Shown piece by piece: positions 25,496-34,226 of a stretch of 43,817 nucleotides of DNA. Made by a program: the position numbers and the translations under genes. The DNA is from an uncultured Lachnospiraceae bacterium. GTDB taxonomy: Bacteria > Bacillota > Clostridia > Lachnospirales > Lachnospiraceae. Below the pieces are notes generated by a model. That model saw nothing but the letters and a program-made list of their open reading frames with translations. It searched no databases and had not been told where the DNA came from. Position 1 is the first letter of the stretch, and each line of letters begins with the position of its first letter. Location of the stretch: the NCBI GenBank assembly GCA_951800145.1, contig CATOJE010000028.1:1-43817 (forward strand), read 5' to 3'.

Positions 25496-26754
25496 AAGGC
25501 TTCGATCTTTTCCTCAATGCGCAGAAGCTGATTGTATTTGGCGGTACGTTCGCCCCGGCAGGGGGCGCCGGTTTTGATCAGCTGGGTGCCCATGCCCACA
25601 GCCAGGTCCGCGATGGTGCTGTCCTCGGTTTCGCCGGAGCGGTGGGACATGATGGTGGTATATCCGTTCAGCTTTGCTAACTGGATGGCTTCCATGGTTT
25701 CGGTTAAGGTGCCGATCTGATTAGGCTTGATTAAGATGGCATTGGCGCTGTGATCTGTGATGCCTTTTTGCAACCGGTTGGTATTAGTGACAAACAAATC
25801 ATCGCCCACCAGCCGGGTGCGCCCGCCGATTTTTTCCGTTAACAGCCGCCAGCCTTCCCAGTCTTCTTCATCCATGGGATCCTCGATGGAGTAGATGGGA
25901 TAGGAATCTACCAGCTTTACCCAGTACTCCATCATCTGCTCCCGGTTATAGGTCTGACGCTGCTTTGGCAGGGTGTAAAAGCCAGGGCCCAGTTCAGGAT
26001 TCTTCCATTCGCTGGCTGCTGCGTCCAGGGAGATCATAAAGTCAGTTCTCTCCTTAAAGCCTGCCAGCTGAATGGAGGTGAGAATCAGCTCGATGGCCGC
26101 CTCGCCGGAGATGACATCCGGGGCAAAGCCGCCCTCATCTCCCACGGCAGTGGAAAGCTTCTTTTCCTTCAGCAGCTTCTTAAGCACCTGGTAAACCTCT
26201 GCGCACCATCTGGCGCCTTCCCGGAAGGAGGAGGCGCCCATGGGGAGAATCATGAATTCCTGGATATCCACGGAGTTATCTGAGTGGGCTCCTCCATTTA
26301 AGATATTCATCATAGGCATAGGGAGCTTGTTCCCGTATATGCCGCCGATATACTGGAAAAGGGGCATTTCATAGGCGGCCGCGGCGGCCCTGGCGCAGGC
26401 CATGGACAGGCTTAAGATGCTGTTGGCCCCCAGCTTTCCCTTGTTTTCTGTGCCGTCCGCTTCCCTTAACAGGCGGTCGATATTCTTCTGATCTCTGGCA
26501 TCCTCGAACATCAGCACCTCAGCCAGCACAGTATTTACGGAATTTACTGCCCGCTGCACGCCCTTTCCGTGGAAACGCCCGTTGCCGTCCCGCAGCTCGA
26601 TGGCCTCATGCTGTCCGGTGGAGGCGCCGGATGGCGCGGCCGCCCTTCCCCATGCCCCGCCTTCTAAGTGCACCTCAGCCTCTACTGTGGGATTTCCCCT
26701 GGAATCCAGGATTTCTCTTCCATATACTGCAGCAATCTCAAATTTTTCATTCAT
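25492..26754 (-). CDS. eno: Enolase (phosphopyruvate hydratase)
   Basis: Glycolytic enzyme converting 2-phosphoglycerate to phosphoenolpyruvate with Mg2+. It begins with VYGREILDSRGNPTVEAEV and has PSGASTGQHEA, DEGGFAP, SIEDPMDEEDW, GDDLFVTN, IKPNQIGTLTE and the signature SHRSGETEDSTIADLA. It ends with the usual CRGERTAKYNQLLRIEE. The 420 residues are close to the usual 425-435. The ribosome site AAGGAGG precedes ATG 26754 on the minus strand. It is monocistronic and convergent with the malic enzyme gene, with no intergenic space between them. Confidence 0.96.
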   Translation of the reverse strand: MNEKFEIAAVYGREILDSRGNPTVEAEVHLEGGAWGRAAAPSGASTGQHEAIELRDGNGRFHGKGVQRAVNSVNTVLAEVLMFEDARDQKNIDRLLREADGTENKGKLGANSILSLSMACARAAAAAYEMPLFQYIGGIYGNKLPMPMMNILNGGAHSDNSVDIQEFMILPMGASSFREGARWCAEVYQVLKKLLKEKKLSTAVGDEGGFAPDVISGEAAIELILTSIQLAGFKERTDFMISLDAAASEWKNPELGPGFYTLPKQRQTYNREQMMEYWVKLVDSYPIYSIEDPMDEEDWEGWRLLTEKIGGRTRLVGDDLFVTNTNRLQKGITDHSANAILIKPNQIGTLTETMEAIQLAKLNGYTTIMSHRSGETEDSTIADLAVGMGTQLIKTGAPCRGERTAKYNQLLRIEEKIEAF

Positions 26755-26891
26755 AATTAATGGGCCTCCTTATGGTTATCAGTACTTCTCGAATCTATGG
26801 TAAGGATGGCTTATTTTCTGGAATTTATTCTTCTGCTTAAAAAATTCCCTTTTATTGTCGAAAGTCATCGTATCCTGTCAATCGAAATTCG

Positions 26892-26920
26892 TTGCTTTTT
26901 CCCGAGTTTAGGGTTAAAAT
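26892..26920 (+). promoter_or_regulatory. Sigma-A promoter for lgt
   Basis: TTGCTT (26892-26897), a 17-bp spacer and TAAAAT (26915-26920) lie 34 bp before the lgt ATG, in the 200-bp divergent region between eno and lgt. No equally good minus-strand promoter for eno was recognised. Confidence 0.6.
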
Positions 26921-26954
26921 GTAAGAAGCTCGAGGGCAGAGAGGAGTTTTACAT

Positions 26955-27836
26955 ATGACATTAAGTGGAGTAGATATTAGCTTCGTAAATCTGGGGATTT
27001 CCATAAAGCATCTGCAAAACAGCATTACTATATTTGGCTTTCGGATTGCTTTTTATGGAATAATTATTGGCTGCGGAATGCTTGCTGGTATTTATCTGGC
27101 CCAGAAGGATGCGAAGAGACGGGGACAGGATCCGGAGCTGTACCTGGATTTTGCATTGTATGCAATTATTTTTGCAATTATCGGAGCGCGGGCGTATTAC
27201 GTCATATTTGAATGGGACGCATACAAGGACAATCTGCTTCAAATCTTTAACCTGAGGGCGGGAGGCCTGGCGATCTATGGAGGGGTAATCGGAGCAGTGA
27301 TTACCTTGCTTATATTTTCCAGGATTCGAAAAATGTCTTTCTTTTCCATGGCAGATACAGGTGTCCTGGGGCTGACTTTAGGACAAATTATTGGGCGATG
27401 GGGAAATTTCTTTAACTGCGAGGCATTCGGTGGGTATACGGAGGGGCTCCTGGCAATGCGGATCAAGCGTTCCCTGGTGAATCCTTCTATGATATCTCAG
27501 GAACTTATCCAGCATTTAATTGTGGAGGAAGGGGTGGAGTACATTCAGGTACATCCCACGTTCCTGTACGAATCAATGTGGAATCTGTGCCTGTTAGTGT
27601 TTATGCTGTGGTATCGGAAGCAAAAGAAGTTTAATGGCGAGATGTTTTTAATCTATTTACTGGGCTATGGGATAGGAAGGAGCTGGATAGAAGGCCTTCG
27701 AACGGATCAGCTTCTTCTTTTTGGAACGGGGCTCCCGGTTTCTCAATGCTTATCCATGATTTTGGCGGCGGGGGCTGCTTGTATCCTGACGGGAAAGCAT
27801 ATTTGGCTGAGAAAAGAGAAGAAGGAGAATGTATGA
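26955..27836 (+). CDS. lgt: Prolipoprotein diacylglyceryl transferase
   Basis: A membrane enzyme that moves diacylglycerol from phosphatidylglycerol to the lipobox cysteine of prolipoproteins. There are seven hydrophobic segments. Conserved patterns are FRIAFYGIIIGCGMLAG, ARAYYVIFEW, LRAGGLAIYGGVIGA, the Lgt signature GQIIGRWGNFFNCEAFGG with catalytic Arg and Asn, HPTFLYESMWN, and GYGIGRSWIEGLRTD. At 293 residues it is within the normal range. ATG 26955 follows AGAGAGGAG. The stop overlaps the start of the Spo0E-like gene (ATGA), so that peptide is translationally coupled to lgt. Confidence 0.94.
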   Translation: MTLSGVDISFVNLGISIKHLQNSITIFGFRIAFYGIIIGCGMLAGIYLAQKDAKRRGQDPELYLDFALYAIIFAIIGARAYYVIFEWDAYKDNLLQIFNLRAGGLAIYGGVIGAVITLLIFSRIRKMSFFSMADTGVLGLTLGQIIGRWGNFFNCEAFGGYTEGLLAMRIKRSLVNPSMISQELIQHLIVEEGVEYIQVHPTFLYESMWNLCLLVFMLWYRKQKKFNGEMFLIYLLGYGIGRSWIEGLRTDQLLLFGTGLPVSQCLSMILAAGAACILTGKHIWLRKEKKENV

Positions 27837-27991
27837 AGAATCTATCAAAAAAAGAGCTGATTGAGCAGATAGAATCAGCAAGAAATATACTAAATACCAG
27901 TATCGATAAAGGTGAGGATTACGATCAGATCTATCAGTACAGTGTGGCGCTGGACCAGTTAATCGAGCAATACATCACTGCTGGTTTTTAA
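27833..27991 (+). CDS. Spo0E-like aspartyl-phosphate phosphatase peptide
   Basis: A 52-residue peptide of the Spo0E-like family (PF09388), small helical-hairpin phosphatases that remove phosphate from Spo0A~P and delay sporulation. It has the typical IEQIESARNILNTSIDKG helix, a turn, and the signature SVALD (Ser37 to Asp41) followed by QLIEQY. The start ATG at 27833 overlaps the lgt stop and follows GAAGGAG. A terminator at 28053-28079 closes the unit. Whether Spo0A or another response regulator is the target is unknown. Confidence 0.78.
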   Translation: MKNLSKKELIEQIESARNILNTSIDKGEDYDQIYQYSVALDQLIEQYITAGF

Positions 27992-28052
27992 AAGGCCGGA
28001 TGGAACGCCTGTACAACTCAGATAAAATATCATAAAAACTTAGAGGCAACAG

Positions 28053-28079
28053 CAGGAGGGAGTGTCCCTCCTGTTTTTT
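28053..28079 (+). terminator. Rho-independent terminator after the lgt unit
   Basis: A perfect stem CAGGAGGGA / TCCCTCCTG with a GTG loop is followed by TTTTTT. It separates lgt and the Spo0E-like gene from the mraZ promoter. Confidence 0.9.
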
Positions 28080-28104
28080 GTTTTTCCTCTTTTGAGAAAA
28101 ACGC

Positions 28105-28133
28105 TTGCTATTTTGAGGCGAATGTACTAAAAT
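28105..28133 (+). promoter_or_regulatory. Sigma-A promoter of the mraZ division cluster
   Basis: TTGCTA (28105-28110), a 17-bp spacer and TAAAAT (28128-28133). The predicted start of transcription falls at about 28140, just before the MraZ boxes. The -35 context TTGCTATTTT is identical at the ftsZ promoter (40504). Confidence 0.75.
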
Positions 28134-28143
28134 AATTATACAA

Positions 28144-28188
28144 GTGGTGGAAAGTGGTAGGAAGTGGTACAGAAGGGTAGCCAAGTGG
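28144..28188 (+). promoter_or_regulatory. MraZ operator: GTGG direct repeats at 10-bp spacing
   Basis: GTGG occurs at 28144, 28154, 28164 and 28185, with a degenerate GGGT at 28175. The spacing is one DNA turn between neighbours. MraZ proteins are known to bind direct repeats of short G-rich boxes about 10 bp apart next to their own promoter, so this is the expected autoregulatory site. Confidence 0.8.
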
Positions 28189-28222
28189 ATTGGTTGTATG
28201 GGACAGATGCCAGGTGATAGAT

Positions 28223-28648
28223 ATGTTCATGGGTGAATACAATCATACAGTCGATGCGAAGGGACGTTTGATCGTGCCTTCCAAGTTCAGGGAGCAGCTA
28301 GGAGATGAATTCGTTGTTACGAAGGGATTGGATGGCTGCTTGTTTGCGTATGAAAATACCGAGTGGAAATCCCTGGAAGAGAAGCTCCACACCTTACCCC
28401 TGACGAATGCGAATGCGAGAAAGTTCTCCCGGTTCTTCCTGGCAGGCGCCACCTCTTGTGAAGTAGACAAGCAGGGAAGAATCCTCCTCCCCTCTGTGCT
28501 GCGGGAGTTTGCAGGGATCGAGAAGGATGCAGTACTGGTAGGAGTGGGAAGCCGGATAGAGATCTGGGCGAAGGACCGCTGGCTTGAGGCAAATTCCTAT
28601 GACGATATGGAAGAGATTGCAGAAAATATGGAAGGATTGGGAATTTGA
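28223..28648 (+). CDS. mraZ: Transcriptional regulator MraZ
   Basis: An AbrB-like DNA-binding regulator at the head of the division and cell-wall cluster; it binds repeats in its own promoter. The two tandem family motifs are seen as [17 protein letters not shown] (near residue 11) and [18 protein letters not shown] (near residue 85). I start it at ATG 28223, giving [11 protein letters not shown] as in homologues and 141 residues; an upstream in-frame ATG at 28190 lies within the operator region. Its stop overlaps the rsmH ATG (TGATG). Confidence 0.93.
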   Translation: MFMGEYNHTVDAKGRLIVPSKFREQLGDEFVVTKGLDGCLFAYENTEWKSLEEKLHTLPLTNANARKFSRFFLAGATSCEVDKQGRILLPSVLREFAGIEKDAVLVGVGSRIEIWAKDRWLEANSYDDMEEIAENMEGLGI

Positions 28649-29589
28649 TGGAATTTCAGCATATATCCGTCCTGCTTCAGGAGACCATAGACAGCCTGAA
28701 TGTGAATCCAGGAGGAATTTATGTGGATGGCACATTAGGAGGAGGCGGACATGCGTATGAGCTGTGCCGCCGTCTGGGAAAGGACGGAAGACTGATAGGG
28801 ATCGATCAGGATGAAGATGCCATTGCAGCTGCATCCAAGCGGCTTAAGTGCTTTCAGGAGCAGGTAACCATTGTAAAGAGTAATTATGTTAATACCCCTG
28901 GGATCCTAAGGGAGCTGGGGATCAGTAAGGTGGATGGGATTTATCTGGATCTGGGAGTTTCTTCTTATCAGCTGGATACGCCGGAGAGGGGATTTACCTA
29001 CCGGGAGGATGCGCCCCTGGATATGAGGATGGACCGGCAGCAGGAGAGAACCGCTGCGGACATCGTGAACACCTATGGGGAGATGGAGCTGTACCGGATC
29101 ATCCGGGACTACGGCGAGGATAAATTTGCGAAGAATATTGCCAAGCATATCGTGAGAAGGAGGCAGGAAAAGCCCATTAAGACCACAGGGGAGCTGGCGG
29201 AGGTGGTAAAGGCAGCTATCCCGGCAAAGTTCCGGGTGAATGGCCATCCGGCTAAGCAGACCTTTCAGGCCATTCGGATCGAGCTCAATGGGGAGCTGGC
29301 GGTGCTGACGGCGTCGTTAGATGAGATGATTAGCTGTCTGAAGCCTGGAGGAAGGCTGGCAGTGATTACCTTTCACTCCCTGGAGGATCGGATTGTGAAG
29401 AATAAATTCCGGGAAAATGAAAATCCCTGTACCTGTCCTCCGGATTTTCCAGTGTGCGTGTGCGGGAGGAAGAGCCGGGGAAGAGTGGTGACCAGAAAGC
29501 CGGTGATACCCTCTGCGAAGGAGGAGGAAGTGAATAAACGCGCCAAGAGTGCCAAGCTGCGGGTATTTGAGCGCAGCGCCACGGCTTAA
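28648..29589 (+). CDS. rsmH: 16S rRNA (cytosine(1402)-N4)-methyltransferase
   Basis: A SAM-dependent methyltransferase modifying C1402 of 16S rRNA (formerly mraW). It shows [10 protein letters not shown] near the start, the SAM loop [38 protein letters not shown]-like [10 protein letters not shown] and [10 protein letters not shown]. The C-terminal Cys cluster ([13 protein letters not shown]) is typical of Firmicute members. At 313 residues it is full length. The ATG overlaps the mraZ stop, so the two are coupled. Confidence 0.95.
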   Translation: MEFQHISVLLQETIDSLNVNPGGIYVDGTLGGGGHAYELCRRLGKDGRLIGIDQDEDAIAAASKRLKCFQEQVTIVKSNYVNTPGILRELGISKVDGIYLDLGVSSYQLDTPERGFTYREDAPLDMRMDRQQERTAADIVNTYGEMELYRIIRDYGEDKFAKNIAKHIVRRRQEKPIKTTGELAEVVKAAIPAKFRVNGHPAKQTFQAIRIELNGELAVLTASLDEMISCLKPGGRLAVITFHSLEDRIVKNKFRENENPCTCPPDFPVCVCGRKSRGRVVTRKPVIPSAKEEEVNKRAKSAKLRVFERSATA

Positions 29590-29626
29590 GAAGGACAAGA
29601 GAAAAATGTAAAGGAGGAAACCTGAT

Positions 29627-30106
29627 ATGGCTGAGAAGAGGAGTTCGCGTCATACAAGAGAATACATTGAGGGGAACACAGTTCGGAAATTGCGGCCGGA
29701 TCAGGTTCCGGTTACCAGGGAGCGGGAGCCCAGGCGGGTGAAGCAGCCTGACTACACGGTGAGGCGAAACCAGGAGAAGGCCCTTCAGATGGATCTGCCC
29801 TTCCTGGTAATGCTTACCATCGCGGCAATTCTTACCTTATATTTATGTGTAAATTACTTAAAGATTCAGTCATCGATTACATCCAGGATCCATAATATCG
29901 AAACCTATGAGAAGGAACTGGAGGTCTTGAAGTCTGAGAATGATGCTCTGGAAACCAGCATCAATACATATGTAGATCTGGATTATGTGTACCAGGTGGC
30001 AACCGAGGAGCTTGGTATGGTATATGCGAATAAAAATCAGATCATAATGTATAACAAGACGGAAAGCGAGTATGTAAGACAGTATGATGACATCCCAGAA
30101 CACTAA
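29627..30106 (+). CDS. ftsL: Cell division protein FtsL-like
   Basis: A 159-residue bitopic membrane protein. The N-terminal cytoplasmic part of about 60 residues is basic, one membrane segment follows (LPFLVMLTIAAILTLYLCVNYL), then an extracytoplasmic coiled coil with heptad-like IHNIETYEKELEVLKSEND and a conserved AxEELGM-like end. This fits FtsL/DivIC septum-formation proteins. Position between rsmH and the transpeptidase genes is the classical ftsL slot. ATG 29627 follows AAGGAGGAAA. It overlaps the next gene by 23 bp. Confidence 0.82.
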   Translation: MAEKRSSRHTREYIEGNTVRKLRPDQVPVTREREPRRVKQPDYTVRRNQEKALQMDLPFLVMLTIAAILTLYLCVNYLKIQSSITSRIHNIETYEKELEVLKSENDALETSINTYVDLDYVYQVATEELGMVYANKNQIIMYNKTESEYVRQYDDIPEH

Positions 30107-32312
30107 GGGGCCGGGAAAGAAGAATCAGAAAGGCGGCCCCAGGTTATTTGTGACTTACATGCAGGAAAAGCTGGCGATTACCGTAATGGTAATTACGCTG
30201 GCTTTGTTTGCATTAATTGTGGTTCTGTACAATATTATCAAGACAAAGCAGGAGGACTATTCCCAGATCGTCCTGTCCCAGCAGGAGTATGACAGCCGTA
30301 CCATCCCCTATCGGCGGGGAGATATTGTGGACCGAAATGGAACCTTCTTAGCCACCAGCGAGAAGGTGTATAATATCATTCTGGATCCCAAGCAGATCAT
30401 GTCAGATCCCCAGTCCTTTTTAGAGCCTACCATACAGGCCCTGGTACAGGTATTTGAATACGATTCCGGGGAGCTGCGCTCCCTGATTGAGGGAAAACGG
30501 GACTCCGCCTATATCCGCTATGCCAGGCAGCTTTCCTATGAGCAAAAGGAAGCCTTCGAGGAGGTAAAGACGCAGATGAATCAGGCGTTTGCAGATGCGG
30601 ACTCAAAGGAGCGGGTGAAAGGCGTGTGGTTTGAGGATGAATACCGGCGGTTTTATCCCTATCATTCCCTGGCCTGTAATGTCATCGGCTTTACCCAGGG
30701 GGACGGGGTTCAGGGGAATGGAGGCATCGAGCAGTTTTATAATGACCAGCTTATGGGCATCAATGGCAGGGAGTACGGCTATCTGAATGAAGAGACCAAT
30801 CTGGAGCGGGTGATAAAGCCTGCTTCCAATGGGAATACAGTGGTGTCCACCATTGATGTGAATATCCAGAAGATAGTGGAGAATTACATCGACCAGTGGG
30901 AGCAGGAGACAGGAAGCGATATGAGTGCGGCTATCGTCATGAATCCCAACAATGGCGAGATACTGGCGATGACTAATAAGAACCGGTTTGATTTAAATCA
31001 GCCCCGGGAGATCGATGGTTATTTTACTGACGCGCAGATCCGGGAATTCGGGGTGTCAGAGGCCATAGACAGCTACCACCGGAAGTATCCGGAGCTGGAC
31101 AAGCTTACAAAGGCCCAGGTTTCGGAGCATTATACCAGTGACGAGGTCTGGTCTCTGGGAATGCAGGTAGCCTGGAATAAGGTATGGCGGAACTACTGCG
31201 TCAGCGATACCTATGAGCCGGGCTCACCCCAGAAGGTATTTACCATCGCCGCCTGTTTGGAGGAGGGGGTATTAAATGGAAGCGAGAGCTTTTACTGTGA
31301 CGGATACCAGGAGGTGGCGGATCGGAAGATCCACTGTGTGAAGCGGAGCGGCCACGGGATGCAGACCGTGCAGGAGACGCTGATGAACTCCTGTAATGAC
31401 GCTTTGATGCAGATGGCGCTGATGCTGGGGAAGGAGAAATTTGTTAAATACCAGAAGATGTTCGGCTTTGGCTCCCGCACCGGCGTGGATCTGCCGGGAG
31501 AGGCGGATACCGGCACCTTAGTTTATGATGTGGATAATATGCGGCTGCCGGATCTGGCCACGAATTCATTTGGCCAGAGCTACAACTGTACCATGATCCA
31601 GATGGCCGCTGCCTACTGCTCCATAATCAATGGGGGATCTTACTACGAGCCCCATGTGGCAAAGCAGATTTTAAATGCCCAGGGCTCGGTGGTCCGCCGG
31701 ATCGAGCCGAAGCTTGTGCGGGAGACGGTGTCTGAGACCACAGCGAATTTTATTAAGCAGGCCCTGTTCCGCACTGTTGCGGAGGGCACCGGCTCAGCAG
31801 CCCAGGTGGAGGGCTATGAGGTGGGAGGAAAGACGGGGACAGCGGAAAAGCTGCCCAGGGCGGAGAAGAATTATCTGGTTTCCTTTGTGGGCTTTGCTCC
31901 GGTGGATAACCCCCAGGTGCTGGTTTACGTTATCATCGATGTGCCTCATGTGGAGAAGAAGGATCAGCCCCACAGCTCCTATGCCACGAAGGTAGTGCAG
32001 CAGATTCTCACCGAAATCCTTCCTTATATGAATGTGTTTCCTGACACGGAGCTTTTGGAGGTGCCGGAGGAGATCGAAAATCAGCTGCCTCAGGAGGAGG
32101 GGATTTCTTCCGGAAGCCCTGTGCCTGAGGAAACCCAGCCGGAAGCTCAGCCAGAGACAAAGGTTTATGAGACCGATGAGTATGTGGAGGGGGAGGAGGC
32201 GCTGAGCCCTGAGGAGTCCTTGCCAGAAGGGGTGGAGGAATCCGCCGGTGAGGAGGAAACCCAGGAGAGCACCCAGGCTGCCGAACACAGCACCACAGAG
32301 GCGGTACCGTGA
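30084..32312 (+). CDS. Class B penicillin-binding protein (FtsI/PBP2-like transpeptidase) with acidic tail
   Basis: A 742-residue septal-type peptidoglycan D,D-transpeptidase. One membrane segment lies at about residues 30-50, a pedestal domain follows (YRRGDIVDRNG is family-typical), then the transpeptidase domain. The active site reads SPQK (Ser381, Lys384) where most relatives have STFK, then SCN (436-438) and KTGT (583-586). The catalytic Ser and Lys are kept. The last 85 or so residues are a Glu/Pro/Ser-rich tail without PASTA domains. It is probably FtsI/PBP2B-like given its position after ftsL, but a second homologue follows and I cannot assign which is vegetative. The start inside ftsL has only a weak ribosome site, so coupling is likely. 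Confidence 0.88.
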   Translation: MMTSQNTKGPGKKNQKGGPRLFVTYMQEKLAITVMVITLALFALIVVLYNIIKTKQEDYSQIVLSQQEYDSRTIPYRRGDIVDRNGTFLATSEKVYNIILDPKQIMSDPQSFLEPTIQALVQVFEYDSGELRSLIEGKRDSAYIRYARQLSYEQKEAFEEVKTQMNQAFADADSKERVKGVWFEDEYRRFYPYHSLACNVIGFTQGDGVQGNGGIEQFYNDQLMGINGREYGYLNEETNLERVIKPASNGNTVVSTIDVNIQKIVENYIDQWEQETGSDMSAAIVMNPNNGEILAMTNKNRFDLNQPREIDGYFTDAQIREFGVSEAIDSYHRKYPELDKLTKAQVSEHYTSDEVWSLGMQVAWNKVWRNYCVSDTYEPGSPQKVFTIAACLEEGVLNGSESFYCDGYQEVADRKIHCVKRSGHGMQTVQETLMNSCNDALMQMALMLGKEKFVKYQKMFGFGSRTGVDLPGEADTGTLVYDVDNMRLPDLATNSFGQSYNCTMIQMAAAYCSIINGGSYYEPHVAKQILNAQGSVVRRIEPKLVRETVSETTANFIKQALFRTVAEGTGSAAQVEGYEVGGKTGTAEKLPRAEKNYLVSFVGFAPVDNPQVLVYVIIDVPHVEKKDQPHSSYATKVVQQILTEILPYMNVFPDTELLEVPEEIENQLPQEEGISSGSPVPEETQPEAQPETKVYETDEYVEGEEALSPEESLPEGVEESAGEEETQESTQAAEHSTTEAVP

Positions 32313-32386
32313 TGCTTCCGGGCATCTGACACATAAAGTGTCCGGGCCGTTCATATAATGAACAAAAAGACAGGGCAGGAGCTGCC

Positions 32387-34153
32387 ATGAATGAAAATCA
32401 GACCTGTCACAGGGGAAAGGTAGCCGTCCTCTATTTCCTGTTATCAATCATGATGATCGGATTAGCAGGGCGGCTTGTTTATCTCATGGTATTCCGCTCC
32501 CAGTACTACTCGGCCAGGGCGGAGGATCTCCACCAGAGGGAGAGGGCTATCAAGGCGGCCAGAGGGAGGATTCTGGATCGGAACGGGGTAGTGCTGGCAG
32601 ATAACCGGACCGTCTGCACCATTTCTGTGATCCACAATCAGGTAAAGGATCCGGAAGCTGCCATCGCTGTGCTGTGCCGGGAGCTGGACCTGCCAGAAGA
32701 GACGGTCCGGAAAAAGGTGGAAAAGCGAAGCTCCCGGGAGGTGATTGCCTCCAATGTGGAGAAGGAGCTGGGAGACCGGGTCAGGAGCTTTGGGCTGGAG
32801 GGGGTGAAGGTGGATGAGGATTATAAGCGGTACTATCCTTACGACAGCCTGGCCTCCAAGGTGCTGGGCTTTACCGGAGGGGATAACCAGGGGATCATCG
32901 GGCTGGAGGTAAAGTATGAATCCTATTTAAAGGGAATTAATGGAACGATTCTCAGTATGGCGGACGCGGCAGGGGTGGAATTAAAGAATGGCCTGGAGGA
33001 GCGGATCGAGCCCATCCCAGGCAATGACCTGATCACCAGCCTGGATGTGAATATCCAGCAGTACGCCCAGCAGCTGGCCTATGAGACCATGGAGAAAAAG
33101 AACGCAAAGGGCGTGTCCATCCTGGTGATGAATCCACAGAATGGGGAGATCCTGGCTCTGGTGAATGTTCCGGAATTTAACTTAAATGACCCCTTTACCC
33201 TGGACCAGAATCTAGTCAGTGAAAGCGCCAGGCTGAAGGCGGAGGAGGAGGTCCTTAAGGGGCTGGATCCCCAGGAGCGAAGAAACCGGATGTGGCGGAA
33301 CAGCTGTGTCAGCGATACCTATGAGCCCGGATCCACCTTTAAGATCATCACGGCCGCCGCGGGGTTGGAGGCGGGGGTGGTGAAGCTGGAGGACCGGTTT
33401 TCCTGTCCTGGCTTCCGGATCGTGGAGGATCGGAAGATCCGCTGCCACAAGGTGGGAGGCCATGGAGGGGAGAACTTCCTTCAGGGGATGATGAACTCCT
33501 GCAATCCTGTGCTGATCGATGTAGGGCAGCGCCTTGGAGTGGATCTCTATTACCAATATTTCCAGCAGTTTGGATTAAAGGGCAAGACCGGCATCGACAT
33601 CCCGGGAGAGGCTTCCACGATTATGCATAAAAAGGAAGCTATGGGGCCGGTGGAGCTGGCTACGGTTTCCTTTGGCCAGTCCTTCCAGATTACGCCGGTC
33701 CAGCTGGTGGCCACGGTATCCTCGATTATTAACGGAGGCCGGCGGGTGACGCCTCATTTCGGCGTGAAGGCCCAGTCTGCTGACGGAACCTGGATGCGGG
33801 AATTTACCTATCCCCTGGGGGACCAGATTTTATCAGAGGAAACCAGCCAGACCATGCGGTATATCTTAGAGCAGGTGGTGGCGGAGGGAAGCGGAAAGCG
33901 GGCCTATCTGGAGGGCTTTCGCATCGGCGGAAAGACTGCCACCTCGGAAAAGCTGCCAAGAAGCCTGAAGAAATACATCTCCTCTTTTATCGGCTTTGCC
34001 CCGGCGGATCAGCCCCAGGTCATCGCCTTAATTACCATCGATGAGCCGGAGGGAATCTACTATGGGGGCACCATCGCGGCGCCGGTGATCGCGGATTTAT
34101 TCCGGAATATTCTGCCAGTTCTGGGCATAAAAGAGAACATGAATTCCGGTTGA
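32387..34153 (+). CDS. Second class B penicillin-binding protein (SpoVD/FtsI-like)
   Basis: A 588-residue transpeptidase paralogous to the one before it. It has a membrane segment at residues 13-33, then ARGRILDRNGVVLADN, and the active site STFK (Ser316, Lys319), SCN (371-373) and KTAT (516-519). The third motif has Ala where KTG normally has Gly. No PASTA domain is present, and the C-terminus ends soon after the domain. In clostridia one of two adjacent copies is often annotated SpoVD (spore cortex) and this could be it; the sequence alone does not settle it. ATG 32387 follows CAGGAG. Confidence 0.86.
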   Translation: MNENQTCHRGKVAVLYFLLSIMMIGLAGRLVYLMVFRSQYYSARAEDLHQRERAIKAARGRILDRNGVVLADNRTVCTISVIHNQVKDPEAAIAVLCRELDLPEETVRKKVEKRSSREVIASNVEKELGDRVRSFGLEGVKVDEDYKRYYPYDSLASKVLGFTGGDNQGIIGLEVKYESYLKGINGTILSMADAAGVELKNGLEERIEPIPGNDLITSLDVNIQQYAQQLAYETMEKKNAKGVSILVMNPQNGEILALVNVPEFNLNDPFTLDQNLVSESARLKAEEEVLKGLDPQERRNRMWRNSCVSDTYEPGSTFKIITAAAGLEAGVVKLEDRFSCPGFRIVEDRKIRCHKVGGHGGENFLQGMMNSCNPVLIDVGQRLGVDLYYQYFQQFGLKGKTGIDIPGEASTIMHKKEAMGPVELATVSFGQSFQITPVQLVATVSSIINGGRRVTPHFGVKAQSADGTWMREFTYPLGDQILSEETSQTMRYILEQVVAEGSGKRAYLEGFRIGGKTATSEKLPRSLKKYISSFIGFAPADQPQVIALITIDEPEGIYYGGTIAAPVIADLFRNILPVLGIKENMNSG

Positions 34154-34226
34154 TTATTCCGGAAAAAAGACGTATACTACATAATGACTTTTTGAGAGAA
34201 TCCTACATAAGAATTTGAGGTGTCCT

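Noticed and set aside
32008-32447. Minus-strand frames over the acidic tail of the first transpeptidase as a small gene
   Set aside because: They are the complement of Glu/Pro codons, with no start context.
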